A stretch of 10,422 nt of DNA. It comes from Nanobdellati archaeon. Its GTDB lineage: Archaea > SpSt-1190. The stretch spans positions 1 to 10,422 of the forward strand of contig WAMX01000090.1 of the NCBI GenBank assembly GCA_015522095.1. The letters are read 5' to 3'. Position 1 is the stretch's first letter, and every line of letters begins with the position of its first letter. A program made the translations under genes and the position numbers. The notes beneath the pieces are model-generated. The model had not been told where the DNA came from. It made no database searches and saw nothing but the letters and a program-made list of their open reading frames with translations. Positions 1 to 6,623 of the stretch are shown in pieces.

Positions 1-69
1 AGCCTTCCCGGCCTGGACGACAACCTGCTCATACCTCCTGCCGTCCTTCTGGCAGGTGCCATCCTGTAA
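1..69 (+). CDS. C-terminal end of a membrane protein, possibly dolichol kinase/DGK-like
   Basis: Frame 1 is open from the window edge to a TAA at 67-69 and encodes the last 22 residues of an upstream gene. The peptide contains LDDNLLIPPAVLLAGAIL, a polar DDN followed by a hydrophobic helix. A DDNL/ENL-(I/V)P motif before a final membrane helix resembles the C terminus of CTP-dependent dolichol kinase/diacylglycerol kinase (SEC59/DGK1-like) and related cytidylyltransferase membrane proteins. That assignment rests on a very short segment and is only suggestive. The stop lies a few bases before the promoter of the next gene. Confidence 0.4.
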   Translation, partial: SLPGLDDNLLIPPAVLLAGAIL

Positions 70-72
70 TTG

Positions 73-80
73 TTTTTTAA
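73..80 (+). promoter_or_regulatory. TATA-like box for the DRG-like GTPase gene
   Basis: TTTTTTAA is centred about 24 bases upstream of the GTG at 101, the spacing expected if transcription starts at or next to the start codon. It would fall inside the coding region if the ATG at 56 were used, so it helps decide the start. Confidence 0.5.
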
Positions 81-100
81 TCACCACCCTTCCCCTTAAT

Positions 101-853
101 GTGCCCGCCAACCTGACCCCTGAGTTCAACAAGAAGTACCGGGAGTACAAGGATGCCCGAAGCACCGCGCAGAAAATCCGCCTGCTCAGGGAGCTCATAG
201 GCCTTGCCCCCAAGCATAAGGGGACCGAGAACCTGCTTGCACAGCTCAAGCGCACCCTTGCCCGGCTCGAGGACAGGCAGGAGGCCGAGCGGAAGGCGAA
301 GAAGCGCGGCCCGAGGGGCATAAAGAAGGTCGCGCCGCTGGTTGTGATAGTGGGTCCACCAAATTCCGGCAAGACCACTCTTTTCAGGCAGTTCACGGGC
401 AAGGGCGAGCCAAAACCCTGGCCCTTCTCCACGCAGGACTTTGACACCGCCATAGGCCTCATTGGCGATGCGCGCATACAGTTCATCGACTGCCCGAGCT
501 TTGACTTCAGCTATGCCAACAACGCGGACGTGCTTCTCTTCACAGCTCCTCTCGAGGAGGTGGAGCAAAAGTTCCCCTCAAAGGAGCGCGTTTACGCGGA
601 GGGAAAGGACCCGGATGACCTGAGGCGGGAAATCTGGGAGAAGCTCGGGCTGGTGCGCATTTACACGGAGGACGGCGATGAGCCCCTTCTCCTGAAGAGG
701 GGCGCCACCATGAAGGACGCCGCCGGGCAGATACATCACAGCCTTGTCAGGGGGTTTGAGTGGGCGAGGGTCACCCGCGGGGGAAAAACCTTCAAGGTCG
801 GGCTGGATTTCCCCCTCGAGGAGGGAGACATAATCTGGATAAAGGGCAGGTAA
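101..853 (+). CDS. Short, degenerate DRG-like GTPase with C-terminal TGS domain
   Basis: The 250-residue product has the layout of a DRG (developmentally regulated GTP-binding) protein. A helical N terminus with the DRG-like stretch PKHKGTENLLAQLKRTLARL spans about residues 37-56. A Walker A/G1 loop GPPNSGKT is at 85-92 and a TGS domain at about 185-250. DRG proteins bind ribosomes or translation factors and usually have about 365 residues. Here the segment between G3 and TGS is very short. The G3 DxxG is replaced by DCPS (130-133), and no NKxD (G4) guanine-recognition motif can be found. It may therefore bind nucleotide without guanine specificity or without hydrolysis. I chose GTG 101 rather than ATG 56 because homology begins after it and a TATA box sits at the right distance. 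It ends directly against the stop of the convergent membrane protein gene. Confidence 0.75.
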   Translation: MPANLTPEFNKKYREYKDARSTAQKIRLLRELIGLAPKHKGTENLLAQLKRTLARLEDRQEAERKAKKRGPRGIKKVAPLVVIVGPPNSGKTTLFRQFTGKGEPKPWPFSTQDFDTAIGLIGDARIQFIDCPSFDFSYANNADVLLFTAPLEEVEQKFPSKERVYAEGKDPDDLRREIWEKLGLVRIYTEDGDEPLLLKRGATMKDAAGQIHHSLVRGFEWARVTRGGKTFKVGLDFPLEEGDIIWIKGR

Positions 854-1429
854 TCACGGGCTCAGTATGTAGCTGGGTATCTCGTCCATGGTTTCCCATT
901 CCTCTATCTTCCCGTCGCCGTTTATCACAACCCTGTAATACTTGCCTTCCTTGTCCTTCAGGTACACCGCCCAGTGCTTGAACTCCTTCTTGCTCGCGAC
1001 GAGCTTCGTGCCCTTCCCCGTGACCTTCTTCACGTGCTCCTTTGCAAGCTTCTCAGCCTGCTCCACGCTCAGCCCAAACCGGACGCGCTCTATGTATTTC
1101 CGCCGCTCATCCTCTATGGACAGGAGCTTCTCCTTCTTCCACGTGCGGTAGAGCTGGTCAACTATTATCCCGACCGCTCCCGCAACGAGCAGCAGCGTCC
1201 CCACCTTTATGTAGGTCTGGACCCATGCGGCAAAGGGCGCCAGGAAGCCAACCTGGCTCGAGAAGTTCGCCAGGAAGAGCAGCAGCGTCCCCGCGACTAT
1301 GAAGAGCACGGATAGCCCCATTATTCCCTTGTCGCGGAACCAGCGCCCGCCCTTGCGGAGGCGGATGCTGAGCCACATGAAAAGGAAGAATGCCAGCACA
1401 ATTGTAAGCACGGTCTCTATGGCAATCAC
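854..1429 (-). CDS. Three-helix membrane protein with PepSY-like C-terminal domain
   Basis: The product has 191 residues. Hydrophobic segments at about 4-20, 36-55 and 74-92 should cross the membrane. A charged helical linker (about 96-115) leads to a soluble tail at about 118-178. In the tail a helix is followed by a beta strand pair ending YYRVVINGDGKIEEWE, which resembles PepSY-type domains (often regulators or inhibitors of peptidases). That fold assignment is inferred from pattern only. The GTG start is supported by a strong ribosome-binding site six bases upstream. It lies 30 bases downstream of the MinD-like gene on the same strand and is probably cotranscribed, so it could be a membrane partner of that ATPase. 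Its stop abuts the stop of the convergent GTPase gene with no spacer. I do not recognise a specific family. Confidence 0.75.
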   Translation of the reverse strand: MIAIETVLTIVLAFFLFMWLSIRLRKGGRWFRDKGIMGLSVLFIVAGTLLLFLANFSSQVGFLAPFAAWVQTYIKVGTLLLVAGAVGIIVDQLYRTWKKEKLLSIEDERRKYIERVRFGLSVEQAEKLAKEHVKKVTGKGTKLVASKKEFKHWAVYLKDKEGKYYRVVINGDGKIEEWETMDEIPSYILSP

Positions 1430-1435
1430 AGAATT

Positions 1436-1444
1436 CCTCCCTCC
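1436..1444 (-). promoter_or_regulatory. Strong Shine-Dalgarno site for the membrane protein gene
   Basis: On the minus strand GGAGGGAGG precedes the GTG start by six bases (AATTCT). It fixes the GTG at 1429 as the start and shows that this downstream operon gene uses SD-led initiation. Confidence 0.7.
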
Positions 1445-1459
1445 AGTAGGATATAAACT

Positions 1460-2230
1460 TTATCCGAAGAGCCTGCCAAGCACGCGGGAGAGGAAACCCT
1501 TCCGCGGGGGCACGTAATCCACATCTCCTATCACAGAGGCGACCTCGATTATCGCCTGGACTCCCGGGCTTGTCGGGCTGGACACCACGGCCGGCACGCC
1601 ATACCCGAGCGCCCTCCTTATCCGCTCATCCTCCGGCACCACTCCCAGCAGCGGCGTCCCCTTCAGGAAGCCCTCCGCCTCCTCCGGGTGGAGCTCGTAG
1701 TCATATCCGCGGTAGAAGTTCAGCACAAGCCCGACGACGCTTGCCTTTGCCCCCGTGAGCAGCTCCCTCGTCCTCTTTGCCTCCAGCATGCCGGAAACGG
1801 TGGGCGTCCCGACAACTATGCAGTGCTCGACGCCGCGGATTATCCCCCGCGTTTCCTTCCCCAGCCACGGCGGGGTGTCCACGAATATGAAGTCGTAATC
1901 ATCCTTCACGGACTTCACGAGCTTCTGGAAGTTCTTGAATGTCGAGGTCTGCTTGTCGGGCGTGAAGGGCCCGGGGATGATGTCTATCCCCGTGCGCGGG
2001 TCCTTGTAGATTGTCTTCTTCGGGGGAAGCTTTCCGGACAGCATATCCTTTATGTGGACGGGGGGGTTGAGCAGCCCAAAGTGGCTGGACAGGTCAGCCC
2101 CGAGGATGTGCGTGTCCACAAGCAGGACATCAAATCCGAACTCATGCTTCAGCGTGGCGCCAATATTGGCAGTCATTGTGGTCTTCCCCACGCCGCCCTT
2201 GGTGGAGAAGAAGCCATATACCTCTCCCAC
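1460..2230 (-). CDS. MinD/ParA-like ATPase with C-terminal membrane-targeting helix
   Basis: This 256-residue protein belongs to the SIMIBI MinD/ParA ATPases. The deviant Walker A is KGGVGKTT (11-18), with the signature lysine at 11. A switch-like DTHILGADLSS follows at 39-49 and Walker B VDTPP at 117-121. It ends in an amphipathic GFLSRVLGRLFG (245-256), very like the membrane-targeting sequence of MinD. It would therefore cycle on and off the membrane as an ATP-dependent dimer. In archaea such paralogues position varied cargo, so cell-division placement should not be assumed, and no MinE or MinC is present here. GTG at 2230 is the start; it has both a TATA-like box at about -29 and an AGGAGT five bases upstream. 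The next gene downstream encodes a membrane protein that may be its partner. Confidence 0.88.
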   Translation of the reverse strand: MGEVYGFFSTKGGVGKTTMTANIGATLKHEFGFDVLLVDTHILGADLSSHFGLLNPPVHIKDMLSGKLPPKKTIYKDPRTGIDIIPGPFTPDKQTSTFKNFQKLVKSVKDDYDFIFVDTPPWLGKETRGIIRGVEHCIVVGTPTVSGMLEAKRTRELLTGAKASVVGLVLNFYRGYDYELHPEEAEGFLKGTPLLGVVPEDERIRRALGYGVPAVVSSPTSPGVQAIIEVASVIGDVDYVPPRKGFLSRVLGRLFG

Positions 2231-2251
2231 ATCTACTCCTATGCCTGCCGC

Positions 2252-2266
2252 TTTAAATTATATTAT
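2252..2266 (-). promoter_or_regulatory. TATA-like box for the minD-like operon
   Basis: On the minus strand ATAATATAATTTAAA is centred about 29 bases upstream of the GTG at 2230. It begins only three bases beyond the pyrG stop codon side, in an otherwise GC-rich stretch, so the minD-like pair can be transcribed independently of the pyrG operon. Confidence 0.55.
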
Positions 2267-2268
2267 GC

Positions 2269-3837
2269 TCACTCCTGCGAAGTTAGGGCAGCTTTTATGA
2301 GCCCGGTGAAGAGCGGGTGTGGCCTGAGCGGCCTGCTCTTGAACTCGGGGTGGAACTGCACGCCAATGAAGAACTGTCCCGGCAGCTCCAGAACCTCAAC
2401 GGTGCCGTCAGAGGGCGCCACGCCCGTGAACTTCATTCCTCCCCTCTCAAGTCTCTCAATGTAGTCCGGGTTCAGCCCGTACCTGTGGCGGTGGCGCTCG
2501 CTTATCCTGGTGGTGCCGTAAAGCTCCGCGGTTCTGCTCCCTTTCTCAAGGTTTACCTCAATCGCTCCCAGCCTCATTGTCCCGCCCATCACATCCTGCC
2601 TTGCCTCCCAGTGCGGGATTATGACGGGCTCGGGAGTGCCGGGGTCGAACTCGGTGCTGTTGGCATCCATTCCCAGCGAGCGGGCAAACTCCACCACTGC
2701 CAGCTGGAACCCGAGGCAGAGCCCGAGCCAGGGGAGCCTGCGCTCCCTCGCCCACCTTATGGCTCGCACCTTTCCCTCTGTCCCCCGCGAGCCAAATCCT
2801 CCCGGAGTTATGAGGGCATCCAGCCCCTCAAGCTCACCGTCCCTGAACCGCTCCGCGTCAAGCCAGGCTATCTCTGGCACCGCACCCAGCTTCGCCCCCG
2901 CATGCCTTATGGCCTCCACGAGGCTTAGGTATGTGTCGCCGTGGGAGTACTTCCCCACTATCCCTATCCTGACCCGCCTGTCCGCATTCAGGGAACCCAC
3001 GAACCCCTCCCACTCCCGCATATCCGGCTCCCTGGCCTTCATGCCAAACTTCTCCTGTATCAGCCGGTGTATGCCTTCCCTCTGGAGGTGGAGCGGGAGC
3101 TCATACACGCTTTTCATTGTGGGGTCGCTTATGACCGCCTCCTTCTCGACATCGCAGAAAAGCGATATCTTGTCCTTGGTCTTCTCCCACAGGGGCTTCT
3201 CACACCGCCCCACAATAATCTCGGGCAGGAGCCCTGCCCTGCGCAGCGTTATTATGCTGTGCTGGGTGGGCTTTGTCTTCTGGTCTATCCCGGACAGCGG
3301 GACATGGACTATATGGACGTTCACGACCTCTGATTCTCTCTTTAGCTGCCTTATTGCCTCGAGGAATATCTGCCCTTCAATGTCTCCCACCGTTCCCCCA
3401 ACTTCCACCACAAGGAAATCCTTTCCCTCTCCAAGCCTCGCAATTTTTTCCTTGATGTGCCCCGTCACGTGCGGCACGAGCTGAACCGTCTTCCCGAGAA
3501 ATGCCCCCTTCCTTTCCTTCTCAATTACCTCCTTGAACACCTTGCCCGTGGTTATGTTGTGGTCCTTCCCCAGGGGTTCCCTGAGGAATCGCTCGTAATG
3601 CCCGAAGTCCAGATCTACCTCCCCTCCATCCTCAAGGACAAAGACCTCCCCGTGCTCGAAGGGGCTCATTGTTCCCGCATCCACATTCAGGTAGGGATCT
3701 ATCTTGGCGATTGAAACCCTGTACCCGCAGGACTTCAGAAGGTTTGCAATGCTCGCGGCCAGTATTCCCTTGCCGAGGCCGCTCATGACCCCTCCCGTCA
3801 CCACCACAAACTTACTGCTCGTATGTGATGAACGCAT
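2269..3837 (-). CDS. pyrG: CTP synthase
   Basis: It converts UTP to CTP using ATP and glutamine. The 522-residue product has the full two-domain layout. The N-terminal synthetase has SGLGKG (19-24), DPYLNVDAGTMSPFEHGEVF (47-66), EVGGTVGDIE (145-154) and KTKPTQHS (187-194). The C-terminal class I glutamine amidotransferase has its nucleophile Cys374 in GLCLGFQ and the catalytic His496/Glu498 in QFHPEF. Length is normal for the family. I chose the ATG at 3837 (MRSSHTSSKFVVVTGG); a start at 3882 would add 15 residues without homology. AAAGGGGAG lies just upstream of 3837. The start overlaps the end of folA by 26 bases, so pyrG is the last gene of the glyA-thyA-folA-pyrG operon. Pairing of pyrG with the dTMP genes places pyrimidine nucleotide supply under one transcript. 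Confidence 0.97.
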   Translation of the reverse strand: MRSSHTSSKFVVVTGGVMSGLGKGILAASIANLLKSCGYRVSIAKIDPYLNVDAGTMSPFEHGEVFVLEDGGEVDLDFGHYERFLREPLGKDHNITTGKVFKEVIEKERKGAFLGKTVQLVPHVTGHIKEKIARLGEGKDFLVVEVGGTVGDIEGQIFLEAIRQLKRESEVVNVHIVHVPLSGIDQKTKPTQHSIITLRRAGLLPEIIVGRCEKPLWEKTKDKISLFCDVEKEAVISDPTMKSVYELPLHLQREGIHRLIQEKFGMKAREPDMREWEGFVGSLNADRRVRIGIVGKYSHGDTYLSLVEAIRHAGAKLGAVPEIAWLDAERFRDGELEGLDALITPGGFGSRGTEGKVRAIRWARERRLPWLGLCLGFQLAVVEFARSLGMDANSTEFDPGTPEPVIIPHWEARQDVMGGTMRLGAIEVNLEKGSRTAELYGTTRISERHRHRYGLNPDYIERLERGGMKFTGVAPSDGTVEVLELPGQFFIGVQFHPEFKSRPLRPHPLFTGLIKAALTSQE

Positions 3838-4297
3838 ATTCTCCCCTTTCAACTCTTGCAACCTCCTTCCACTCCTCTCCAACCTCCGGGAATTTCACAT
3901 CGCCCGAGACCTTCCGGCGGACCAGCGTTATCTCGAGCCTGTCCGCATACTCCATAGCCTGCCGGTATATTTCTCCGCCCCCTATTATGTATATTTTCCT
4001 GTAGTCGATGCCCTCTTCCAGCGGCTCCCCGCTTTCCGCCATCATTATTGCGTGCTCGAGTGATCTCGAGACCACGGCTCCCGGCGCCCTGTACCCCCTC
4101 TGCCGCGTCACAACATAGTTCAGCCGCCCATCCAGAGGCTTCCTGGGCAGGGATTCCCACGTCTTCCTCCCCATTATCACCGGGTGGCCCATCGTGAGCT
4201 CCCTGAAGCGCCGCAGGTCTTCCGGAATGCTCCACGGTATCTTTCCCCCCTTGCCAATATACCCATCCTCAGATACTGCCGCAATCACCACAATCAT
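3812..4297 (-). CDS. folA: Dihydrofolate reductase
   Basis: It reduces dihydrofolate to tetrahydrofolate with NADPH, regenerating the cofactor oxidised by thymidylate synthase. The 161 residues match bacterial-type DHFR: N-terminal IVVIAAVSEDGYIGKGGKIPW with the PW at 21-22, the catalytic acid Asp27 in IPEDLRRFRELTMGH, the cofactor-binding MGRKTWESLP (42-51), and IIGGGEIYRQAM (104-115). The ATG overlaps the thyA stop codon (ATGA), and GAGGTG lies five bases upstream inside thyA, so translation is probably coupled. Its 3' end overlaps the pyrG start by 26 bases. Many archaea use methanopterin derivatives, or ThyX, and lack DHFR, so presence next to thyA suggests a complete folate-based cycle, probably of bacterial origin. 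Confidence 0.95.
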   Translation of the reverse strand: MIVVIAAVSEDGYIGKGGKIPWSIPEDLRRFRELTMGHPVIMGRKTWESLPRKPLDGRLNYVVTRQRGYRAPGAVVSRSLEHAIMMAESGEPLEEGIDYRKIYIIGGGEIYRQAMEYADRLEITLVRRKVSGDVKFPEVGEEWKEVARVERGEYAFITYEQ

Positions 4298-5160
4298 ACT
4301 GCCACCTCAAATTTTATGTGCGGGTGATGCCTGTAATTGAGCAGCCGGGTATCCGTGTATTTCCAGTCAAATATTGATGTGAACCGGGGGGTTTCTATTC
4401 TCGGGAGGGGGTATGGCTCCCTGGAAAGCTGCTCCCTTGCACCCTCTATGTGGTTCACATATATGTGCGTGTCCCCCAGAAATCCAACCAGCTGCCCTTC
4501 CTTCAGGCCGCTTTCCTTTGCGAGCAGGTGGAGCAGCGTGGCATAGCTTGCAATGTTGAAGGGCAGCCCGAGCATCACATCCACGGAGCGCTGGTTCCAC
4601 AAGAGGTTGAGCTTCCCGTCAATCACGGTTACCTGAAACCCATAGTGGCAGGGGGGCAGTGCCATCTTGCTTATGTACGGTGGGTTCCAGGCACTCACCA
4701 TGAGGCGGCGGTTGTTTGGGTCCGTTTTCAGCCTGTCCACGAGCCACGCCAGCTGGTCAAACCCCTGACCCCTGTAGTCCCTGTCCCATCCCCTGTATTC
4801 CGCCCCAAAATGCCTCCACTGGAACCCGTATATCGGTCCGAGGTCCCTTTCCTCCATCATCTTCCTTCTGGTCTCGGGGTCGTGCCCGTATGGCACCTTT
4901 TCAGGGGAGCACCACTCGTCCCATATGTGGTTTCCCCTTTCCTGAAGCCATCGCTTGTCTGTCAGCCCCTTTATGAAAAATTCAAGCTCCGATGTGACGA
5001 GGCGGTAGGGCATCTTCTTGGTGGTGAGCAGGGGAAAGCCCTCCGACATGTCGTGCCTGAAAACCTCCCCCGCAATTGCAAGCGTATCCACTCCCGTGCG
5101 GTTTTCCTTTCTCGCACCCTTCCTGAGCACACGATCAATGATTCGCAGATACTCCTTCAC
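4294..5160 (-). CDS. thyA: Thymidylate synthase (ThyA type)
   Basis: It methylates dUMP to dTMP with methylenetetrahydrofolate, releasing dihydrofolate. The 288-residue product shows the classical ThyA motifs: RTGVDTL (21-27), GFPLLTTKK (41-49), the catalytic Cys171 in LPPCHYGFQ, QRSVD (190-194) for phosphate binding and NIASYA (202-207), with the TDTRLLNYRHHPHIK region near the end. I chose GTG 5160 because GGAGGG stands six bases upstream and family homology begins there; a longer reading from 5214 overlaps glyA and adds unmatched residues. One base separates it from the glyA stop, and its own stop overlaps folA by four bases. The arrangement thyA-folA behind glyA puts the three enzymes of the thymidylate cycle in reaction partnership. 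Confidence 0.97.
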   Translation of the reverse strand: MKEYLRIIDRVLRKGARKENRTGVDTLAIAGEVFRHDMSEGFPLLTTKKMPYRLVTSELEFFIKGLTDKRWLQERGNHIWDEWCSPEKVPYGHDPETRRKMMEERDLGPIYGFQWRHFGAEYRGWDRDYRGQGFDQLAWLVDRLKTDPNNRRLMVSAWNPPYISKMALPPCHYGFQVTVIDGKLNLLWNQRSVDVMLGLPFNIASYATLLHLLAKESGLKEGQLVGFLGDTHIYVNHIEGAREQLSREPYPLPRIETPRFTSIFDWKYTDTRLLNYRHHPHIKFEVAV

Positions 5161-5161
5161 T

Positions 5162-6406
5162 TCACTCCCTCCACGTGTAATGTACCTCCTGGAACCCTTC
5201 CCTGAATTCCACAACCCTCTCCCTCACTTTCTCTGGAGGCACTCCCTTCACGACAACGGATATTATGAACTCCGCTATCTGTCTCATCTCCTCTTCCTTC
5301 ATTCCAAAGCGGGTCATCTCCTGCACGCCAATCCTTATTCCGCTCGGATTGTCCAGCGTGCTCCGCGTTATCCTGTCCCAGGGGAGGAGGTTTTTGTTCA
5401 GAACTATGTTTGCCTTCTCCAGCTCCCCGGCAACCTTCTTTCCCCCTCCCATCTCAGCGACATCCACCACCACCTGGTGGCTTTCCGTGTAACCCCTTGA
5501 CTCCCCGCAGACCTTCATTTCGCTGGCGAGCGCTTCCGCGAGTGCCCTGGCATTTCTCAGTATCTGGGTGGCGTACGCTTCGCCAAACTCCTCCATCTCA
5601 AGCCCTGCCATGAGCAGTGCGGGTATCCTGTGGAGGTGGTGGTTGCTCAGAATCCTCGGGAAGACCGACCGCTGCACCTCTTCCCAGTCCTCATTGTTCC
5701 CCAGCAGAATCCCCCCCTGCGGGCCGGGGAAGGTCTTGTGTGTGGAGCTTGTTATCATCTCCGCCCCCTCCTTCAGGGGCTGCTGGAATTTCCCAGCAAA
5801 TATCAGCCCGAAGACGTGCGCAGCATCGTATATCAGCCTGCACCCGACCTCCCTGCAGGCCTCGGCTATGCCCTCTATGTCCAGCGGGAAGGGAATCAGG
5901 GACGCCCCAACTATCGCGAGCCTGGGACGCGCGTGCGTGATTATCTTTGAGGACAGGTCCGCGTCAATCCTGAACTCCTCTCCGTCGAATGCCAGCTTTA
6001 TGGGGTTGAGCCCCAGTATTCCCCCTGCGACCCCTCCGCGCTGGTGGCTCGAATGCGCCCCTGCCGGAACGGACAGCGACGCGATTACGTCCCCCGGTTT
6101 CGCGAAAGCCCTCATGGCTGCCATGTTTGCTATTGCCCCTGATATCGGGCGCACATCCGCGTGCTTCACCCCAAAATGCCTTTCGAAAAATTTGTTCGCG
6201 GCATCCTCAAGCTCATCTATGTATTCCGTCCCCTGATAGTACCTGTTATACGGCGTCCCCTCCGCATACCTGTGGGAAAAGTCGCTGTGGTATGCGGCTT
6301 CGACCCACTTGCTGGTCACATTTTCACTCGCTATTAAATTTATACATTTTCTGCGCCATTCATCCTGTGCATTCACCTTCTCCAGAACCCACTCCTTGCT
6401 GTGCAT
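5162..6406 (-). CDS. glyA: Serine hydroxymethyltransferase
   Basis: This PLP enzyme transfers the serine hydroxymethyl carbon to tetrahydropterin, giving glycine and the methylene-folate that ThyA consumes. The 414 residues include LIASEN (24-29), the substrate and PLP region HRYAEGTPYNRYYQG (45-59), YDAAHVFGLI (193-202) with the PLP-contacting Asp194, and the Schiff-base Lys224 in SSTHKTFPGPQGG. Length is normal. The ATG at 6406 has a TATA-like box about 24 bases upstream and no SD, so the mRNA is probably leaderless, and this is the first gene of the glyA-thyA-folA-pyrG operon. Cofactor could be folate rather than a methanopterin, given its ThyA and DHFR partners; that is inference. Confidence 0.96.
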   Translation of the reverse strand: MHSKEWVLEKVNAQDEWRRKCINLIASENVTSKWVEAAYHSDFSHRYAEGTPYNRYYQGTEYIDELEDAANKFFERHFGVKHADVRPISGAIANMAAMRAFAKPGDVIASLSVPAGAHSSHQRGGVAGGILGLNPIKLAFDGEEFRIDADLSSKIITHARPRLAIVGASLIPFPLDIEGIAEACREVGCRLIYDAAHVFGLIFAGKFQQPLKEGAEMITSSTHKTFPGPQGGILLGNNEDWEEVQRSVFPRILSNHHLHRIPALLMAGLEMEEFGEAYATQILRNARALAEALASEMKVCGESRGYTESHQVVVDVAEMGGGKKVAGELEKANIVLNKNLLPWDRITRSTLDNPSGIRIGVQEMTRFGMKEEEMRQIAEFIISVVVKGVPPEKVRERVVEFREGFQEVHYTWRE

Positions 6407-6424
6407 TATACTTTAACGCCTGAA

Positions 6425-6434
6425 CTTATTAATG
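6425..6434 (-). promoter_or_regulatory. TATA-like box for the glyA-thyA-folA-pyrG operon
   Basis: CATTAATAAG on the minus strand is centred about 24 bases upstream of the glyA ATG, consistent with a leaderless transcript. The 139-base gap between glyA and tRNA-iMet (6407-6545) is AT-rich and holds only these divergent promoter elements as far as I can see. Confidence 0.5.
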
Positions 6435-6510
6435 CAAATCTGCACCGCCACATATCCAACGGGATTGTGGTTTTGCGAAATATTTTTTCCAGTATGGGTT
6501 TTCACAAACC

Positions 6511-6518
6511 TTTAAAAC
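6511..6518 (+). promoter_or_regulatory. TATA-like box for tRNA-iMet (and the HD gene)
   Basis: TTTAAAAC is centred about 31 bases before the tRNA 5' end, which places initiation a few bases before the tRNA. A second AT-rich element, TTTTTATAA, at 6532-6540 is too close to serve the tRNA but could start transcripts within it. Confidence 0.5.
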
Positions 6519-6545
6519 TCATAAGGGACACTTTTTATAACGGAC

Positions 6546-6620
6546 AGCGGGGTAGGGCAGTCTGGAGTGCCCGCCGGGCTCATAACCCGGAGGTCGGAGG
6601 TTCAAATCCTCCTCCCGCTA
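6546..6620 (+). tRNA. Initiator tRNA-Met (CAT)
   Basis: A full cloverleaf of 75 bases can be drawn. The acceptor AGCGGGG pairs with TCCCGCT and the discriminator is A6620. The D stem is GGGC/GCCC, the anticodon stem CCGGG/CCCGG, the loop CTCATAA with CAT at 6581-6583, and the T arm GGAGG-TTCAAAT-CCTCC. The A1-U72 pair and three G-C pairs at the foot of the anticodon stem mark it as an archaeal initiator. CCA is not encoded; CTT and the ATG of the HD gene follow directly. Confidence 0.95.
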
Positions 6621-6623
6621 CTT

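Noticed and set aside
56-100. ATG at 56 as start of the GTPase gene
   Set aside because: The added residues show no homology, they overlap the end of the previous gene, and the TATA-like box at 73-80 would lie inside the coding region; GTG 101 fits better.
77-568. Long minus-strand frame opposite the GTPase gene
   Set aside because: Antisense shadow in a GC-rich coding region; the plus-strand product has recognisable domains.
1688-2464. Long plus-strand frame opposite the minD-like gene and pyrG end
   Set aside because: It spans two well-supported opposite genes and their promoter and shows no domain.
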